From assembly GCA_964521425.1 (NCBI GenBank), contig CAZFRO010000010.1, forward strand, positions 1-64,000: a stretch of DNA of 64,000 nt. Reading direction: 5' to 3'. This stretch comes from Joyebacterum sp964521425 (GTDB lineage: Bacteria > Joyebacterota > Joyebacteria > Joyebacterales > Joyebacteraceae). This document shows positions 17,554-26,282 of this stretch, in pieces (the stretch's first letter is position 1; each line of letters begins with the position of its first letter). Position numbers and translations under genes: made by a program. The notes under the pieces are model-generated. The model was not told where the DNA came from. It searched no databases and saw nothing but the letters and a program-made list of their open reading frames with translations.

Positions 17554-19371
17554 ATGACCGGCACAAGCAAGAAGTGGACAGAGCAGCTTCGACGCGATAA
17601 GGACTGGAAGCTCCGGCGGGAAGCCGCGCTGGCGCTCGGCTATCTCGGCGAAGCCTCGTCCTACCCGGATCTCGTCAGGTCACTCGACGATCCCGATTGC
17701 GCCGTTCGCCAGGCAGCCATCCTCTCGATAGGCCGGCTCGGTGTCTCAGAGGCCGTCGCTGAACTCACAAAGCCAAAGGTGCTTGCCTCAGAAGACCCCG
17801 CTACCAGACGTACCGCAATAGCTGTTCTTGGTGAGATCGGCGGCGTTGCGATCGCGGATGTGATCTCAGAGTCCATCGATGACCCGGACTGGACCGTGAA
17901 GATCGAGGCCATATCCGTGGTGTCCAAGCTCATCGACAGACTGTCGGAAAATGCTGTGCCCGAATCCGCTCGGGCTCTTGTCAGGATGCTCCCGATCGAC
18001 GACCCCGACATCAGGGAAAAGACTATCAGGGCACTCGGTGAGTTCGGCCAGAGCGCCATGCATGTGCTGGTGGAGGCGCTGGGCGTCGACAGCAAGTGTG
18101 TGAGATCCGGCGCGGCGGCGGCTCTCGGACTTGTGGGAGATCCGGTGACCGTGTCCGCACTCGTCCACCTGTTGACCGATGACAGCAAACAGGTTCGTCT
18201 GTCGGCGATCTCGGCCTTGGGGAATATCCCATCCCTTCGAGCGGTGGCTCCCCTCATCGACAGGCTTTCCGATTGTGACAGGGACGTGCGGGACGCCGCG
18301 GTGCGCACCCTCTCGAGAATGGGTGACGGTGTTGTCGACCCCCTGGTAGAAGCTCTGGAGCTCTCGCGGTCTGAAGAAGGAACTGCCGGCATCATCAAGG
18401 CGCTGGCGGGCTTTGAGGACGGGCGCAGTCTCATCCCCATCCTGAACCACCTCGGTCACACATTCATGACAGTGAGACAGGCGGCCATCGATGGGGTCGT
18501 CAGGTACGGCAAGCGGGCGATACCCGATCTCGTGGACATGCTTCTTCTCAACAAGGTCCCGGTGGAGCCCCTCGTGAAGGACCTCCGGACGAATCGCCAC
18601 AAGCGCAACCGCCTGAGGACCATACGCGCGCTCGGTGAACTCAAGGACTCAAGAGCAGTGCCTGCTCTCAAGAAGGCGGGACAGGGAGAGGACAAAGAGA
18701 TATCGGAGGCTGTCGAGGAAGCACTCAGGAGAATCGGCTCGGCCACATGGTCGCGAGCCAGCGCAACGGAGGCGCTCGGACAGATCGGCGACCCGGAGGC
18801 CGTCCCTGCGCTGTTGAGATGTCTCCGTGATCCGAACTCCACAGTGCGGCTGCGCGGAGCCCGCGCCCTGGTTGGCGTTGGTGACCCAGGCGCGGCCGGG
18901 GGTCTCGCACGGATTCTCAAGACCGAGGAGGACGCGGAGGTCAGACTGCAGGCCGTCGGCGCCCTTGGTATCATAGGGATTGGGAACCCGGCCGCCGTCC
19001 GCGCGTGCATCAATGCGCTGGCGGATCCATCGAGATCGGTGCGGTCCCGCGCTGCTCAGGCGCTCGGGCGACTCGCAAGCCCGAAGGCAGCGCTGCCGCT
19101 GGTCAAGGCTCTCGGCGACAGCTACTGGAGCGTCAGACGAGACGCCGAGAATTCGCTCACGAGCCTCGGCCCGAGGGCCGTTCCTCCCCTTGTAGAATCA
19201 CTGACGTCCAGAAAGCGGACCGTTAGAATCCGCGCGGCGAGGATACTCGGCATCATCGGGGACCGGCGTGCCCTTACCCCTCTCCGGAAGCTCCTCAAGA
19301 CCGAGAAGGACGCGAGCGTGGTAACCGCCGCCAAGGCCGCCGTTGCCAAGCTGACAGAGATCGAAGAATAG
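17554..19371 (+). CDS. HEAT-repeat (PBS-lyase type) protein
   Basis: 605 residues made almost entirely of ~31-residue helical repeats of the PBS-lyase HEAT type: each has a W/R.vR..Aa.aLG.ig..ravp.Lv..L.D pattern (for example LRREAALALGYLGEASSYP at the N-terminus and VRIRAARILGIIGDRRAL near the C-terminus). I count roughly 16-18 repeats; a non-repeat helix-rich stretch interrupts them around residues 330-355. Such proteins are alpha-solenoid scaffolds that bind other proteins; no catalytic motif is present. The start lies 3 bp after the acetate kinase stop, so it is cotranscribed and possibly translationally coupled to the unusual acetate kinase, which suggests a partnership. A hairpin terminator closes the operon at 19435-19464. 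Confidence 0.88.
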   Translation: MTGTSKKWTEQLRRDKDWKLRREAALALGYLGEASSYPDLVRSLDDPDCAVRQAAILSIGRLGVSEAVAELTKPKVLASEDPATRRTAIAVLGEIGGVAIADVISESIDDPDWTVKIEAISVVSKLIDRLSENAVPESARALVRMLPIDDPDIREKTIRALGEFGQSAMHVLVEALGVDSKCVRSGAAAALGLVGDPVTVSALVHLLTDDSKQVRLSAISALGNIPSLRAVAPLIDRLSDCDRDVRDAAVRTLSRMGDGVVDPLVEALELSRSEEGTAGIIKALAGFEDGRSLIPILNHLGHTFMTVRQAAIDGVVRYGKRAIPDLVDMLLLNKVPVEPLVKDLRTNRHKRNRLRTIRALGELKDSRAVPALKKAGQGEDKEISEAVEEALRRIGSATWSRASATEALGQIGDPEAVPALLRCLRDPNSTVRLRGARALVGVGDPGAAGGLARILKTEEDAEVRLQAVGALGIIGIGNPAAVRACINALADPSRSVRSRAAQALGRLASPKAALPLVKALGDSYWSVRRDAENSLTSLGPRAVPPLVESLTSRKRTVRIRAARILGIIGDRRALTPLRKLLKTEKDASVVTAAKAAVAKLTEIEE

Positions 19372-19434
19372 CCCTCGTACCTCACACCTGAACGGCATCG
19401 TGTCACTGGCAGCACATGACCAAGCGCACAACGA

Positions 19435-19464
19435 AGCAGCCCGGACCAGTCGGCCCGGGCTGCT
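19435..19464 (+). terminator. Hairpin terminator after the ackA-HEAT operon
   Basis: A 10-bp perfect stem (19435-19444 with 19455-19464) with a 10-nt loop, followed by ctttg. It lies between convergent genes and may serve both. Confidence 0.65.
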
Positions 19465-19506
19465 CTTTGCACACATCCTTCTTCACATCCGAACGAGAGG
19501 AAGCGT

Positions 19507-21171
19507 CTAGATGTAACTCTCGTAGTCGGGGAAGTACATCATCGCCTTGATGTGTTCGTCGATGTCCTCAGGCTCCGGCCTGAGAGCGAGACCTCTCTTG
19601 TACGCGATCCTGGCTACGGTCGCGGCTATGGCCGCCGAGACCTCCCGGATGCGCGTGAGCGCCGGATAGACACGCCCAAGGGCGAGGTCCTCGTCGGTCA
19701 CCAGGCCCGCGAGCGTCTTTGCCGCCTCGAAGAACATCTCATCCGTCACACGCGACGACTCACACGCAATTGCTCCGAGACCGAGGCCCGGGAACACGTA
19801 TGCGTTGTTGCCCTGTCCCGGCACGTGGGTCACACCGTCAAGCGTAACAGGATCGAACGGACTCCCGCTCGCGAAGATGGCGCGTCCCTTGGACCAGGTG
19901 TAGGCCTCTTCTGCCGTGCACTCCGACTTCGATGTAGGATTCGAGAGCGAGAAGACGATCGGCCGCTCGTTCAGCTCGGACATGGCCTCAATGACTCCCT
20001 TGGTGAACGTCCCGGGCTGGCCGGAGACACCAATGATCCCGGTCGGCTTGATGGCTTTCACCGCAGCCAGGAGGTCCGGGAGCGGCTCGTGATCGTGCGC
20101 GTATGGAAGCTTGTGCGGCGCCAGATCCGTCCGGCTCTTGACGACGAGCCCCTTCGAATCCAAGTGCCAGCACCTGAGCCTCGCCTCTTCCTCGGACAGA
20201 CCCTCCGCCATCATGGCCGCCGTGATGAGGTTCGCGATCCCGATGCCGGCCTCGCCTGCTCCGAGGAAGACGAACTTCTGGTCCTTGAGCGTCCCGCCGC
20301 TCAATCTGAGGGACGAGTAAACGCCCGAGAGTGCGACCGACGCCGTTCCCTGGATGTCATCGTTGAACGAGCCGACCTTGTCCCGGTACTCGTCGAGAAT
20401 CCTGAACGCATTGTTCGTCCCGAAATCCTCGAACTGGATCAGCGTGTGCGGGAACACCTCCTTAGCGGCTTGGACGAACTCCGCGAAGAAGCTGTCGAAC
20501 TCCTCGCCGCGCACTCTGGGCTCACGGAGTCCGATGTAGAGAGGATCGTCAATGAGGCTCTGGTTGTTCGTTCCAACGTCGAGCGTGATAGGGAGGCACT
20601 GCGACGGGTGGACGCCGGCGCACGCCGTGTAGAGCGAGAGCTTCCCGACCGGTATCCCCATCCCGTCCGCTCCAAGATCACCGAGCCCGAGGATTCTCTC
20701 GCTATCGGTCACGACGACCATACGAACATCCACGTACGGCCAGTTCTGAAGGGTCTCCGCGATATGGCCGCGATGCTTGAGCGAGACGAACATGCCGCGG
20801 GCGCGTCGGAAGATGTGCCCGTACTCCTGACAGGCCTTCCCGACCGTCGGCGTGTAGATGATCGGCATCATCTCCTCTATGTTCTCGAGGATGACGCGGT
20901 AGAAGAGAGTCTCGTTTCTGTCCTGAAGCGAGAGCATGTGGATGTAGCGTCCGAGGTCGCTGTCCTTCCTGTGGAAGTTCTCCATCACGCGCCCGGCCTG
21001 CTCATCGATTGTGGCGACGTGCGGAGGAAGAAGCCCCTTGAGTCCCAGGAACTCCCTCTCCTCATCCGAGAACGCTGTCCCCTTATTGAGACCCGCATTC
21101 CCCAGAAGCTCAACCCCCGTTGGGATCGAAGTCCTGCTCATCCGCGTGAGCCTGCGTCGTGGTAGTGTCAC
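19507..21171 (-). CDS. NAD(P)-dependent malic enzyme (oxaloacetate-decarboxylating)
   Basis: The GTG at 21171 has AGGAGG 9 nt upstream; an in-frame ATG at 21141 is an alternative, and the frame opening at 21420 has no support. The product is ~554 residues, the size of the large bacterial/eukaryotic-type malic enzyme, which decarboxylates malate to pyruvate with NAD(P)+. Signature parts: the Tyr in IIYTPTVGKACQEYG, the VVVTDSERILGLGDLG segment, GIPVGKLSLY with the catalytic Lys, IQFEDFGTNNAF, metal-binding FNDDIQGTASVAL and the dinucleotide motif GAGEAGIGIANL. Cofactor choice is not clear from sequence. It is transcribed alone and links C4 acids to pyruvate; PEP carboxykinase at 59860 serves the same node. 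Confidence 0.95.
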   Translation of the reverse strand: MTLPRRRLTRMSRTSIPTGVELLGNAGLNKGTAFSDEEREFLGLKGLLPPHVATIDEQAGRVMENFHRKDSDLGRYIHMLSLQDRNETLFYRVILENIEEMMPIIYTPTVGKACQEYGHIFRRARGMFVSLKHRGHIAETLQNWPYVDVRMVVVTDSERILGLGDLGADGMGIPVGKLSLYTACAGVHPSQCLPITLDVGTNNQSLIDDPLYIGLREPRVRGEEFDSFFAEFVQAAKEVFPHTLIQFEDFGTNNAFRILDEYRDKVGSFNDDIQGTASVALSGVYSSLRLSGGTLKDQKFVFLGAGEAGIGIANLITAAMMAEGLSEEEARLRCWHLDSKGLVVKSRTDLAPHKLPYAHDHEPLPDLLAAVKAIKPTGIIGVSGQPGTFTKGVIEAMSELNERPIVFSLSNPTSKSECTAEEAYTWSKGRAIFASGSPFDPVTLDGVTHVPGQGNNAYVFPGLGLGAIACESSRVTDEMFFEAAKTLAGLVTDEDLALGRVYPALTRIREVSAAIAATVARIAYKRGLALRPEPEDIDEHIKAMMYFPDYESYI

Positions 21172-21705
21172 TTCGCGCACCCTCCTGTGTTCGAACGTGT
21201 GTGTCTTCTGGTCGACTGCCTGTGACAACCCGACAATGCTAACACCTCCCGAGGCCGGAGGTGAACAGTCATTTGGTCCCGCCGCCCGCACTCGCGCATT
21301 GGCGCGCGCGTCCCCAGCTGCTATATTGTCTAATTGTACCAATCTTGGGGCGTCTTGCAGCCAGCAGAGCGGACTGCAGCACAGCAGAAAGTCGGAGGCC
21401 TGAGTGGCCTTTCGCCCCAACCAAACTGATTAACATAGCACCTTGCATCAGGTGCCTGCGGAGCAGGACGTGTTTGGCGTGTCCAAGCGGCGTCGTGTTC
21501 TGTGGTACTTCGGGTCGGAGCCGCTAATCGCGGCGGTCCTGCCGGTTGAATCTCGTGCCTTGAGACCAAGGCGCGGGGTACTCCAGTGCCATGTGGAGGT
21601 GATTCGACGACAGAACTCACGGAGAGGGAGGAGACTTCATCGGTAGCTGGCTGTCCATCCGGAGATCGTGGAGACAGCACTTGATCCAAAACTGGAGGAG
21701 AAGGA
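21172..21705. other. Intergenic region between divergent malic enzyme and cytochrome-porin genes
   Basis: About 530 bp. It holds the plus-strand promoter-like pair at 21299-21327 and several short inverted repeats, for example 21440-21457 (GCACCT / AGGTGC arms). If that promoter is used, the cytochrome operon has a ~370-nt leader. I could not match the leader to a known riboswitch and see no protein gene. Confidence 0.45.
21299..21327 (+). promoter_or_regulatory. Sigma-70-like promoter, possibly for the cytochrome operon
   Basis: TTGGCG (21299-21304), a 17-bp spacer and TATATT (21322-21327), followed by the AT-rich gtctaattgt. It is ~375 nt upstream of the start at 21706. Confidence 0.45.
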
Positions 21706-23019
21706 ATGAAGGCAATGCATCGCTTGGTCATCGTGGGCTTGGTGCTGGCGATCCTGCTCACCGCGCTCGCTACGACCGCCTCGGCGACATCGCAGTGGTC
21801 GCGCAAGTACGGTCTATCCTGCACCACCTGCCACTCCGCATTCCCGCGGCTGAACCACTACGGCCAGAGGTTCATGCGGAACGGCTACCAGCTCCCGGAC
21901 GACGCGGAAGCTGATGGAGACACAGCGGGCAAGAAGGAACTCAATGATATTACGTTCATCGGCAAGCTCCAGGATCTGTTCGGAGTACGTTTGAGCGTCA
22001 GTCCTGTAGCGCTCAAGACGAATGCGCTTGTGGATGCTGACACCGGAGAGGTGAAGGACCAGCTGACCCTCGGCAATGCCGACTGGGCACAGTTCTTTGT
22101 GGCGGGAAGTATCGCGAAGAACATCTCGATCTTCATTGAGATGGCGTTCGACGATGAGCACTACCACTACAGCTGGTACAAGCTCGGGTTCCACAACCTG
22201 GGCGGGACATCACTCGCCAACGTCATCGTCGGCAATGTCCCCACGAGGGACTACGGCGCCTACCCGAACCGGCTCCGGATAATGGGACCGGTCAAGGGCG
22301 ACGTCTTCGGGATCAAATCGTCACAGGGAATCAACTCCGACAACCTCGACGAGGCGCCTCTGAACAGCAGTGGTTCGCGTCCCGGAATTCAATACTACGG
22401 CTATCAGGGACCGGTCCTTGTCTGGGGTGGTGTTGCTCCCGGAGACAACGGCGCGACATCGGATCTCGGTCGGGATCTGAACGACAAGCTCCACTACTGG
22501 GGAGGCGCAAGGCTCGAGGTGACGGAGGACATGGATCTCCCGATAGAGGGTAGCGCCATCTCCGCCTGGTACTACCAGGGAACCGACACGGCATCCGCAC
22601 CGATCGAGGAGGCTCGGAGCGTGTTCGGTCCGGTCTCGAATGAGTACATGCGGATGTCCGTTGAGACCGAGGTCAGGTCGGGTGACTTCGAGGTAATGGC
22701 TGCGTATGTCATGGGCAAGGATGACAACTGGAATCTCACCGTTGACGACCCACTTGCGATCGAATTCAGCGGCATCTCGGTTGTCGGTGGCTACATGCAG
22801 CATCTGTCCAGCGGTCACCTGCTCTACTACGCCCTCCAGTACGATGACGTATCATCGGATGACGTGGCAAGCCTCGAGAAGACGTACGTGACGCCATCGA
22901 TCTCGTTCTTCCCCAGGGAGAACGTCAGGGTCGGGTTCTACGGCAGGCTCGATATGAGTGACGTCGAGGATGATGAGAAGGCGAATCAGTACACCCTGAA
23001 CATCCGGACCATGTTCTAA
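21706..23019 (+). CDS. Outer-membrane barrel-like protein with N-terminal haem c motif
   Basis: 437 residues. A signal peptide (1-28) is followed directly by one c-type haem site, CTTCHSAFPRLNHYGQRF (CxxCH at about residues 39-43), and the characteristic F..NGY.LP segment. The remaining ~370 residues alternate polar and hydrophobic residues with many aromatics and Gly/Asp turns (VGGYMQHLSSGHLLYYALQY, VRVGFYGRLDMSDVE), ending in a terminal Phe (IRTMF), the hallmark of outer-membrane beta-barrels. I read it as a haem-bearing porin-like protein that could pass electrons across the outer membrane. GGAGAAGGA is the ribosome site. A soluble monohaem cytochrome c gene follows 12 bp after its stop, supporting a joint electron-transfer role. 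Exact family name unknown to me. Confidence 0.8.
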   Translation: MKAMHRLVIVGLVLAILLTALATTASATSQWSRKYGLSCTTCHSAFPRLNHYGQRFMRNGYQLPDDAEADGDTAGKKELNDITFIGKLQDLFGVRLSVSPVALKTNALVDADTGEVKDQLTLGNADWAQFFVAGSIAKNISIFIEMAFDDEHYHYSWYKLGFHNLGGTSLANVIVGNVPTRDYGAYPNRLRIMGPVKGDVFGIKSSQGINSDNLDEAPLNSSGSRPGIQYYGYQGPVLVWGGVAPGDNGATSDLGRDLNDKLHYWGGARLEVTEDMDLPIEGSAISAWYYQGTDTASAPIEEARSVFGPVSNEYMRMSVETEVRSGDFEVMAAYVMGKDDNWNLTVDDPLAIEFSGISVVGGYMQHLSSGHLLYYALQYDDVSSDDVASLEKTYVTPSISFFPRENVRVGFYGRLDMSDVEDDEKANQYTLNIRTMF

Positions 23020-23031
23020 AGGATGGCAGCT

Positions 23032-23505
23032 ATGACGAGACACATTCATATTCTGCTCGTTCTCGCGATCGCGTTCCTGGCCCTCCCCCCCGCCTCAGCG
23101 CTGGGGGGAGAGACGGAGCTACCCGTAGGTCAGGGTATATTCGTCGGGAGCAAGTGCACGAGCTGCCACACGGTCGTGGCGGCGGGAATAGGCGGCGAGC
23201 AGGATGAGGCGAAGCAGGAAGACGACGGCTGGGGGGATGAGGAAGATAAGAGTGGTCCCCCCGATCTGTCGAGTATCGGCCTGACACGGACGGCCGAGTG
23301 GCTTGATCTCTACCTGCAGAAGAAGGAGACGATCGAAGGCCGCAAGCACATGAAGCGATTCAAGGGCAAGCTGGAGGAACGGACCGCCCTGATCGACTGG
23401 CTCCTGACCCTGAAGGCGCCCGGCGACTCGCCAGGAGGTCAGTCCCTGGCTGATACTCCAGGCGCTGAACCCCCGCTGGGCGCTGAAGGGCAGGAGGCTG
23501 AGTAG
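23032..23505 (+). CDS. Periplasmic monohaem c-type cytochrome
   Basis: The ATG at 23032 has AAAGGA 8 nt upstream and is preferred to the ATG at 23023, which overlaps that site. Product ~157 residues: signal peptide (1-~24, ending PPASALGG), haem-binding CTSCH near residue 43 after the GQGIFVGSK helix, and a likely distal Met ligand in RKHMKRFKG. A very acidic insertion (DEAKQEDDGWGDEEDK, ~residues 60-75) sits between haem site and the second half, and a Pro/Gly-rich acidic tail follows residue 130. Overall a class I cytochrome c. It follows the haem-bearing barrel protein by 12 bp and is probably its soluble partner in the periplasm. Confidence 0.85.
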   Translation: MTRHIHILLVLAIAFLALPPASALGGETELPVGQGIFVGSKCTSCHTVVAAGIGGEQDEAKQEDDGWGDEEDKSGPPDLSSIGLTRTAEWLDLYLQKKETIEGRKHMKRFKGKLEERTALIDWLLTLKAPGDSPGGQSLADTPGAEPPLGAEGQEAE

Positions 23506-23531
23506 GAGCCGTGGTTGTCACGGTTCCAGTC

Positions 23532-23583
23532 ACGAGCGGGTGGGCGTTCCTCCCTACGTCTGCATGCGTGCCTGCCCGCTCGT
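23532..23583. terminator. Stem-loop between convergent operons
   Basis: A 9-bp perfect stem (23532-23540 with 23575-23583) around a 34-nt loop. It lies between the cytochrome gene and the end of the convergent lipid operon and probably ends transcription from both sides. Confidence 0.5.
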
Positions 23584-23595
23584 CTTATCAGTCCC

Positions 23596-23988
23596 TCAGC
23601 AGATAGCCGGCTTCCCGCTCTTCTTGAGCGACGATCTTGCGAGAATGAACAGAGCAACCAGGACCACATCAATGGCCACGTGCACCCACCAGAAGACGTC
23701 CAGCGATCCAAGCTGGAAGTACGAGCCCACCTGAGCTGCGATGCCGAGCGCGAATCTCATCAGCGCGATATTGATGATGAGCATGTGCTTCTCGGGCTCC
23801 TTCGACGCGAAGTAGAAGAGCACACCGAGACATATCATCACGGCGCCGAAGGCGTGCACGTAGGGAATGAACCCGGGCAGATACTCCACGCCGAAGAAAT
23901 GCGCTATTCGCGGAGATCCGAAAAGAGCGGGGATCCCGCGGAAGACGACCTCGACGACGGCCGCGAGGAGAAGAGTGAATCGAGCCAC
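23596..23988 (-). CDS. Small four-helix membrane protein, last gene of the lipid operon
   Basis: The GTG at 23988 has GGAGG 5 nt upstream, giving 130 residues; the longer frame to 24060 overlaps the upstream gene and has no site. Four hydrophobic helices are evident (about 3-20, 40-60, 72-92 and 98-120), with short polar loops and a basic C-terminal tail (SSLKKSGK). It is an inner-membrane protein of unknown function and resembles the short DUF-type four-helix proteins that often accompany lipid or redox enzymes. It starts 34 bp after the radical SAM stop and so is likely part of the same transcript. Confidence 0.7.
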   Translation of the reverse strand: MARFTLLLAAVVEVVFRGIPALFGSPRIAHFFGVEYLPGFIPYVHAFGAVMICLGVLFYFASKEPEKHMLIINIALMRFALGIAAQVGSYFQLGSLDVFWWVHVAIDVVLVALFILARSSLKKSGKPAIC

Positions 23989-24022
23989 AACTGCCTCCTT
24001 CCTGCGCTTTGGAGTTCGCACG

Positions 24023-25435
24023 CTAGCTTCGCTGCTCGGCCTCCGTGCGCACTGAGTCACTGAGCATTCCCGAGGTCTTCATCGGGTACACCCGCTGCTC
24101 CGCGTGGTCCTTCTGGAAGACCGAGAGGCTGAAGAAGACGTAGGACAGAACCGCGGAATGGAACAACCACGCGAACGGGTTTCCGGCACGCCTGTAGCCT
24201 GAGACGAGCCTCCACCATCTTCTGAGCAACTTCCCCTTTGAGTAGAACTCCCTGTTGATTCGCTGAAACGCCTCGAACACCTGCTCGGGCGTTACCCGCT
24301 TCGGCATGATGGTCAGATGGTCACCCTCGTAGTGAGAGATGTCGTCGTCAATGATCCTCCCCTCTTCCTGCGCCAGCTTGTGAAACGGTGTTCCGGGAAT
24401 GGGGATCGCGATGGAAAGGAGAATGACGCCCGGATCGATCTCGTCGAGCTGCGAAGGCAGGCCCTGGTAGTACTCGGGCGTGTCTTCATCGAGCCCGAGC
24501 ATGAGTCCTGTGAACGTCATGATCCCGTGACGCCTGAGCTTGGTGAAGAGCTCCTCGTACTCCTCCACCCGATTCTGCTTCTTGTGCACCGACAACAGGC
24601 TCGGCTCACTCAGCGATTCGAGCCCTATGAATGCCATGGTGCAGTTCGCCTTTGCGAGAAGATCCACGAACTCGTCGTCATGGAGGCAGTCGAAACTGAA
24701 CTGCGTCCCGAGCGCCCACAGCTTGAGTTTCGCGATCTCCCTCAGAAGCTCCTTGGCGTACTCGATATCGCCGCCGAGATTGTTGTCATAGAGCATCGCG
24801 ATCTTCCGCTTGTGAAACGGAAGCCGGGACGTCGCCGTCAGATCGTGGATCACATCCTTGATCGGCCGGGTGCGGAAGGGTGCGCGCTGGATCGTCAGCT
24901 GACAGAAGCTGCAGTCGTAGGGACACCCCCGCGTCGCCTCGGTCACGACGGGAACACCGAACTCGCGCTCCGCAAGGTCGTACCGTGGCGGGGGGATGTC
25001 ATCAAGAGGTGGAGCGAACGGCGCATCGTAGCGTTCCTTCAACTCACCGGCCACCATGTCCTCAACAACACGCCCCCAGATGCGCTCGGCCTCGCCGACG
25101 ACCACGCAATCGACGTGAGGCGCCACCTCTTCAGGAAAGGTCGTTGTGTACTTGCCGCCGGCGATCACGGTCTTGCCCTTCTCGCGGAACCTGGCGGCAA
25201 CGTCATACGCGTGCGGCGCGCAGAAGTCCATGAAGCTCAAAGCGATGAAGTCCGCGTCCGTCTCGTAGTTGACCGGACGCACCATCTCATGAAGAAGCTC
25301 CAACTCGACGATCGGCGGCGTCAGCCCCGCAACGATCATACCGGACAATGGCGGCGCCGGGGAGCGCGCGAAGTACTCCTCGTGATCGCCAAGGTTCTGG
25401 AACAGAACAATGATCTGTAGCTTTGGTTTCTTCAC
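24023..25435 (-). CDS. B12-binding-domain radical SAM enzyme
   Basis: The GTG at 25435 follows GGAGGGGAG by 7 nt; 470 residues. The N-terminal ~150 residues form a B12-binding-like Rossmann domain (ALSFMDFCAPHAYDVAARFR, VIAGGKYTTTFPEE, CVVVGEAERIW). The canonical DxHxxG of methyl-cobalamin enzymes is not seen, so cobalamin binding is uncertain. The radical SAM core begins with RGCPYDCSFC (Cys171, 175, 178) and runs to ~400 (GLESLSEPSLLSVHKKQN, TGLMLGLDEDT). The C-terminal ~70 residues include a hydrophobic segment (FAWLFHSAVLSYVFFSLSVF) that may touch the membrane. Family members methylate, cross-link or rearrange unreactive carbons, including hopanoid and other lipid carbons. Here it ends an operon of lipid enzymes, which suggests a lipid substrate (inference). 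Confidence 0.85.
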   Translation of the reverse strand: MKKPKLQIIVLFQNLGDHEEYFARSPAPPLSGMIVAGLTPPIVELELLHEMVRPVNYETDADFIALSFMDFCAPHAYDVAARFREKGKTVIAGGKYTTTFPEEVAPHVDCVVVGEAERIWGRVVEDMVAGELKERYDAPFAPPLDDIPPPRYDLAEREFGVPVVTEATRGCPYDCSFCQLTIQRAPFRTRPIKDVIHDLTATSRLPFHKRKIAMLYDNNLGGDIEYAKELLREIAKLKLWALGTQFSFDCLHDDEFVDLLAKANCTMAFIGLESLSEPSLLSVHKKQNRVEEYEELFTKLRRHGIMTFTGLMLGLDEDTPEYYQGLPSQLDEIDPGVILLSIAIPIPGTPFHKLAQEEGRIIDDDISHYEGDHLTIMPKRVTPEQVFEAFQRINREFYSKGKLLRRWWRLVSGYRRAGNPFAWLFHSAVLSYVFFSLSVFQKDHAEQRVYPMKTSGMLSDSVRTEAEQRS

Positions 25436-25451
25436 GATGCGACTCCCCTCC

Positions 25452-26282
25452 CTAGGACTCCTCCGGGTCGCGCCGCGGCTCGTCGGGATCACGGAGTTCG
25501 CTTGCCATTCCACGCAGCACTCGCTCAACGGCCGCGGGTACCACTCCACGAAGAGCACTCAGGACTTTCCCGCGGCTCGTCATGATGAGATCGCGACGCC
25601 CGCGCTCGATCGCGTGCACGATCGCTTCAGCGACCTTGTCGACCGGGGCATACTGGGCGGAAGGACGTCTGCCTCCCCCTACCATGACCTCGCGATCGAA
25701 CAGCTCGGTCTCAGTGTATCCCGGATAGACGATCATGACGCGGATTCCGCTCTCGGCGAGTTCGCTGCGGAGGCTCTGGCTCGCGGCGATGAGGGCTGAC
25801 TTGCTGGCCGAGTATGCCCCAAGGAAGGGAATGCCGTAGAGCCCTGCCACCGATGTGATGTTCACTATGAGCCCACTGTCCTGCCTTCTCATGAACGGGA
25901 GGACCTCGAGCATGCACTGAACGGCTCCGAAGAAGTTCACGGACATAACGGAGTGGAAATCCTCGGGCAGCGTGAGTCGCGTCTCTCCATACACGCTGAT
26001 GCCGGCGTTATTGATGAGAATGTCGACGCTCCCCAGCCGCTCAACTGTTCCGCCGATGAGTCTCGACACATCGGCTGCATTCGTGACGTCACACGGGACT
26101 GCAACCGGCGGAGCCATGTCCGGGAACTGCGCGGCGATATCGTGAGCCAGCTCCTCGAGCTTGTCACGGCGACGCGCCGCGATGGTGAGTACGGCCCCCT
26201 TGCTCGCAAGAGACACCGCGAGTGCGCGACCTATTCCGGACGATGCTCCGGTGACGATGATGCGCTTCCCGCTAATGCGCAT
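25452..26282 (-). CDS. Short-chain dehydrogenase/reductase, 3-ketosphinganine-reductase-like
   Basis: 276 residues with a classical SDR layout: cofactor motif TGASSGIG (11-18), an Arg-rich end of strand 2 (AARRRDKLEE) pointing to NADPH, NNAG (91-94), Ser144, Tyr157 and Lys161 in the YSASK motif. The C-terminus is longer than that of plain SDRs and carries an amphipathic, basic region (SRGKVLSALRGVVPAAVERV). The sequence and length resemble the 3-ketodihydrosphingosine reductase (KDSR) branch. In this operon it would reduce the 3-keto group made by the serine-palmitoyltransferase-like enzyme; that role is inferred from context. Its start overlaps the end of the acyl-CoA synthetase gene by 11 bp. 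Confidence 0.88.
   Translation of the reverse strand: MRISGKRIIVTGASSGIGRALAVSLASKGAVLTIAARRRDKLEELAHDIAAQFPDMAPPVAVPCDVTNAADVSRLIGGTVERLGSVDILINNAGISVYGETRLTLPEDFHSVMSVNFFGAVQCMLEVLPFMRRQDSGLIVNITSVAGLYGIPFLGAYSASKSALIAASQSLRSELAESGIRVMIVYPGYTETELFDREVMVGGGRRPSAQYAPVDKVAEAIVHAIERGRRDLIMTSRGKVLSALRGVVPAAVERVLRGMASELRDPDEPRRDPEES

Noticed and set aside
21328..21705. A riboswitch in the leader of the cytochrome operon
   Set aside because: Short hairpins are present, but none of the conserved cores of the cobalamin, c-di-GMP, TPP, SAM or FMN classes could be found.
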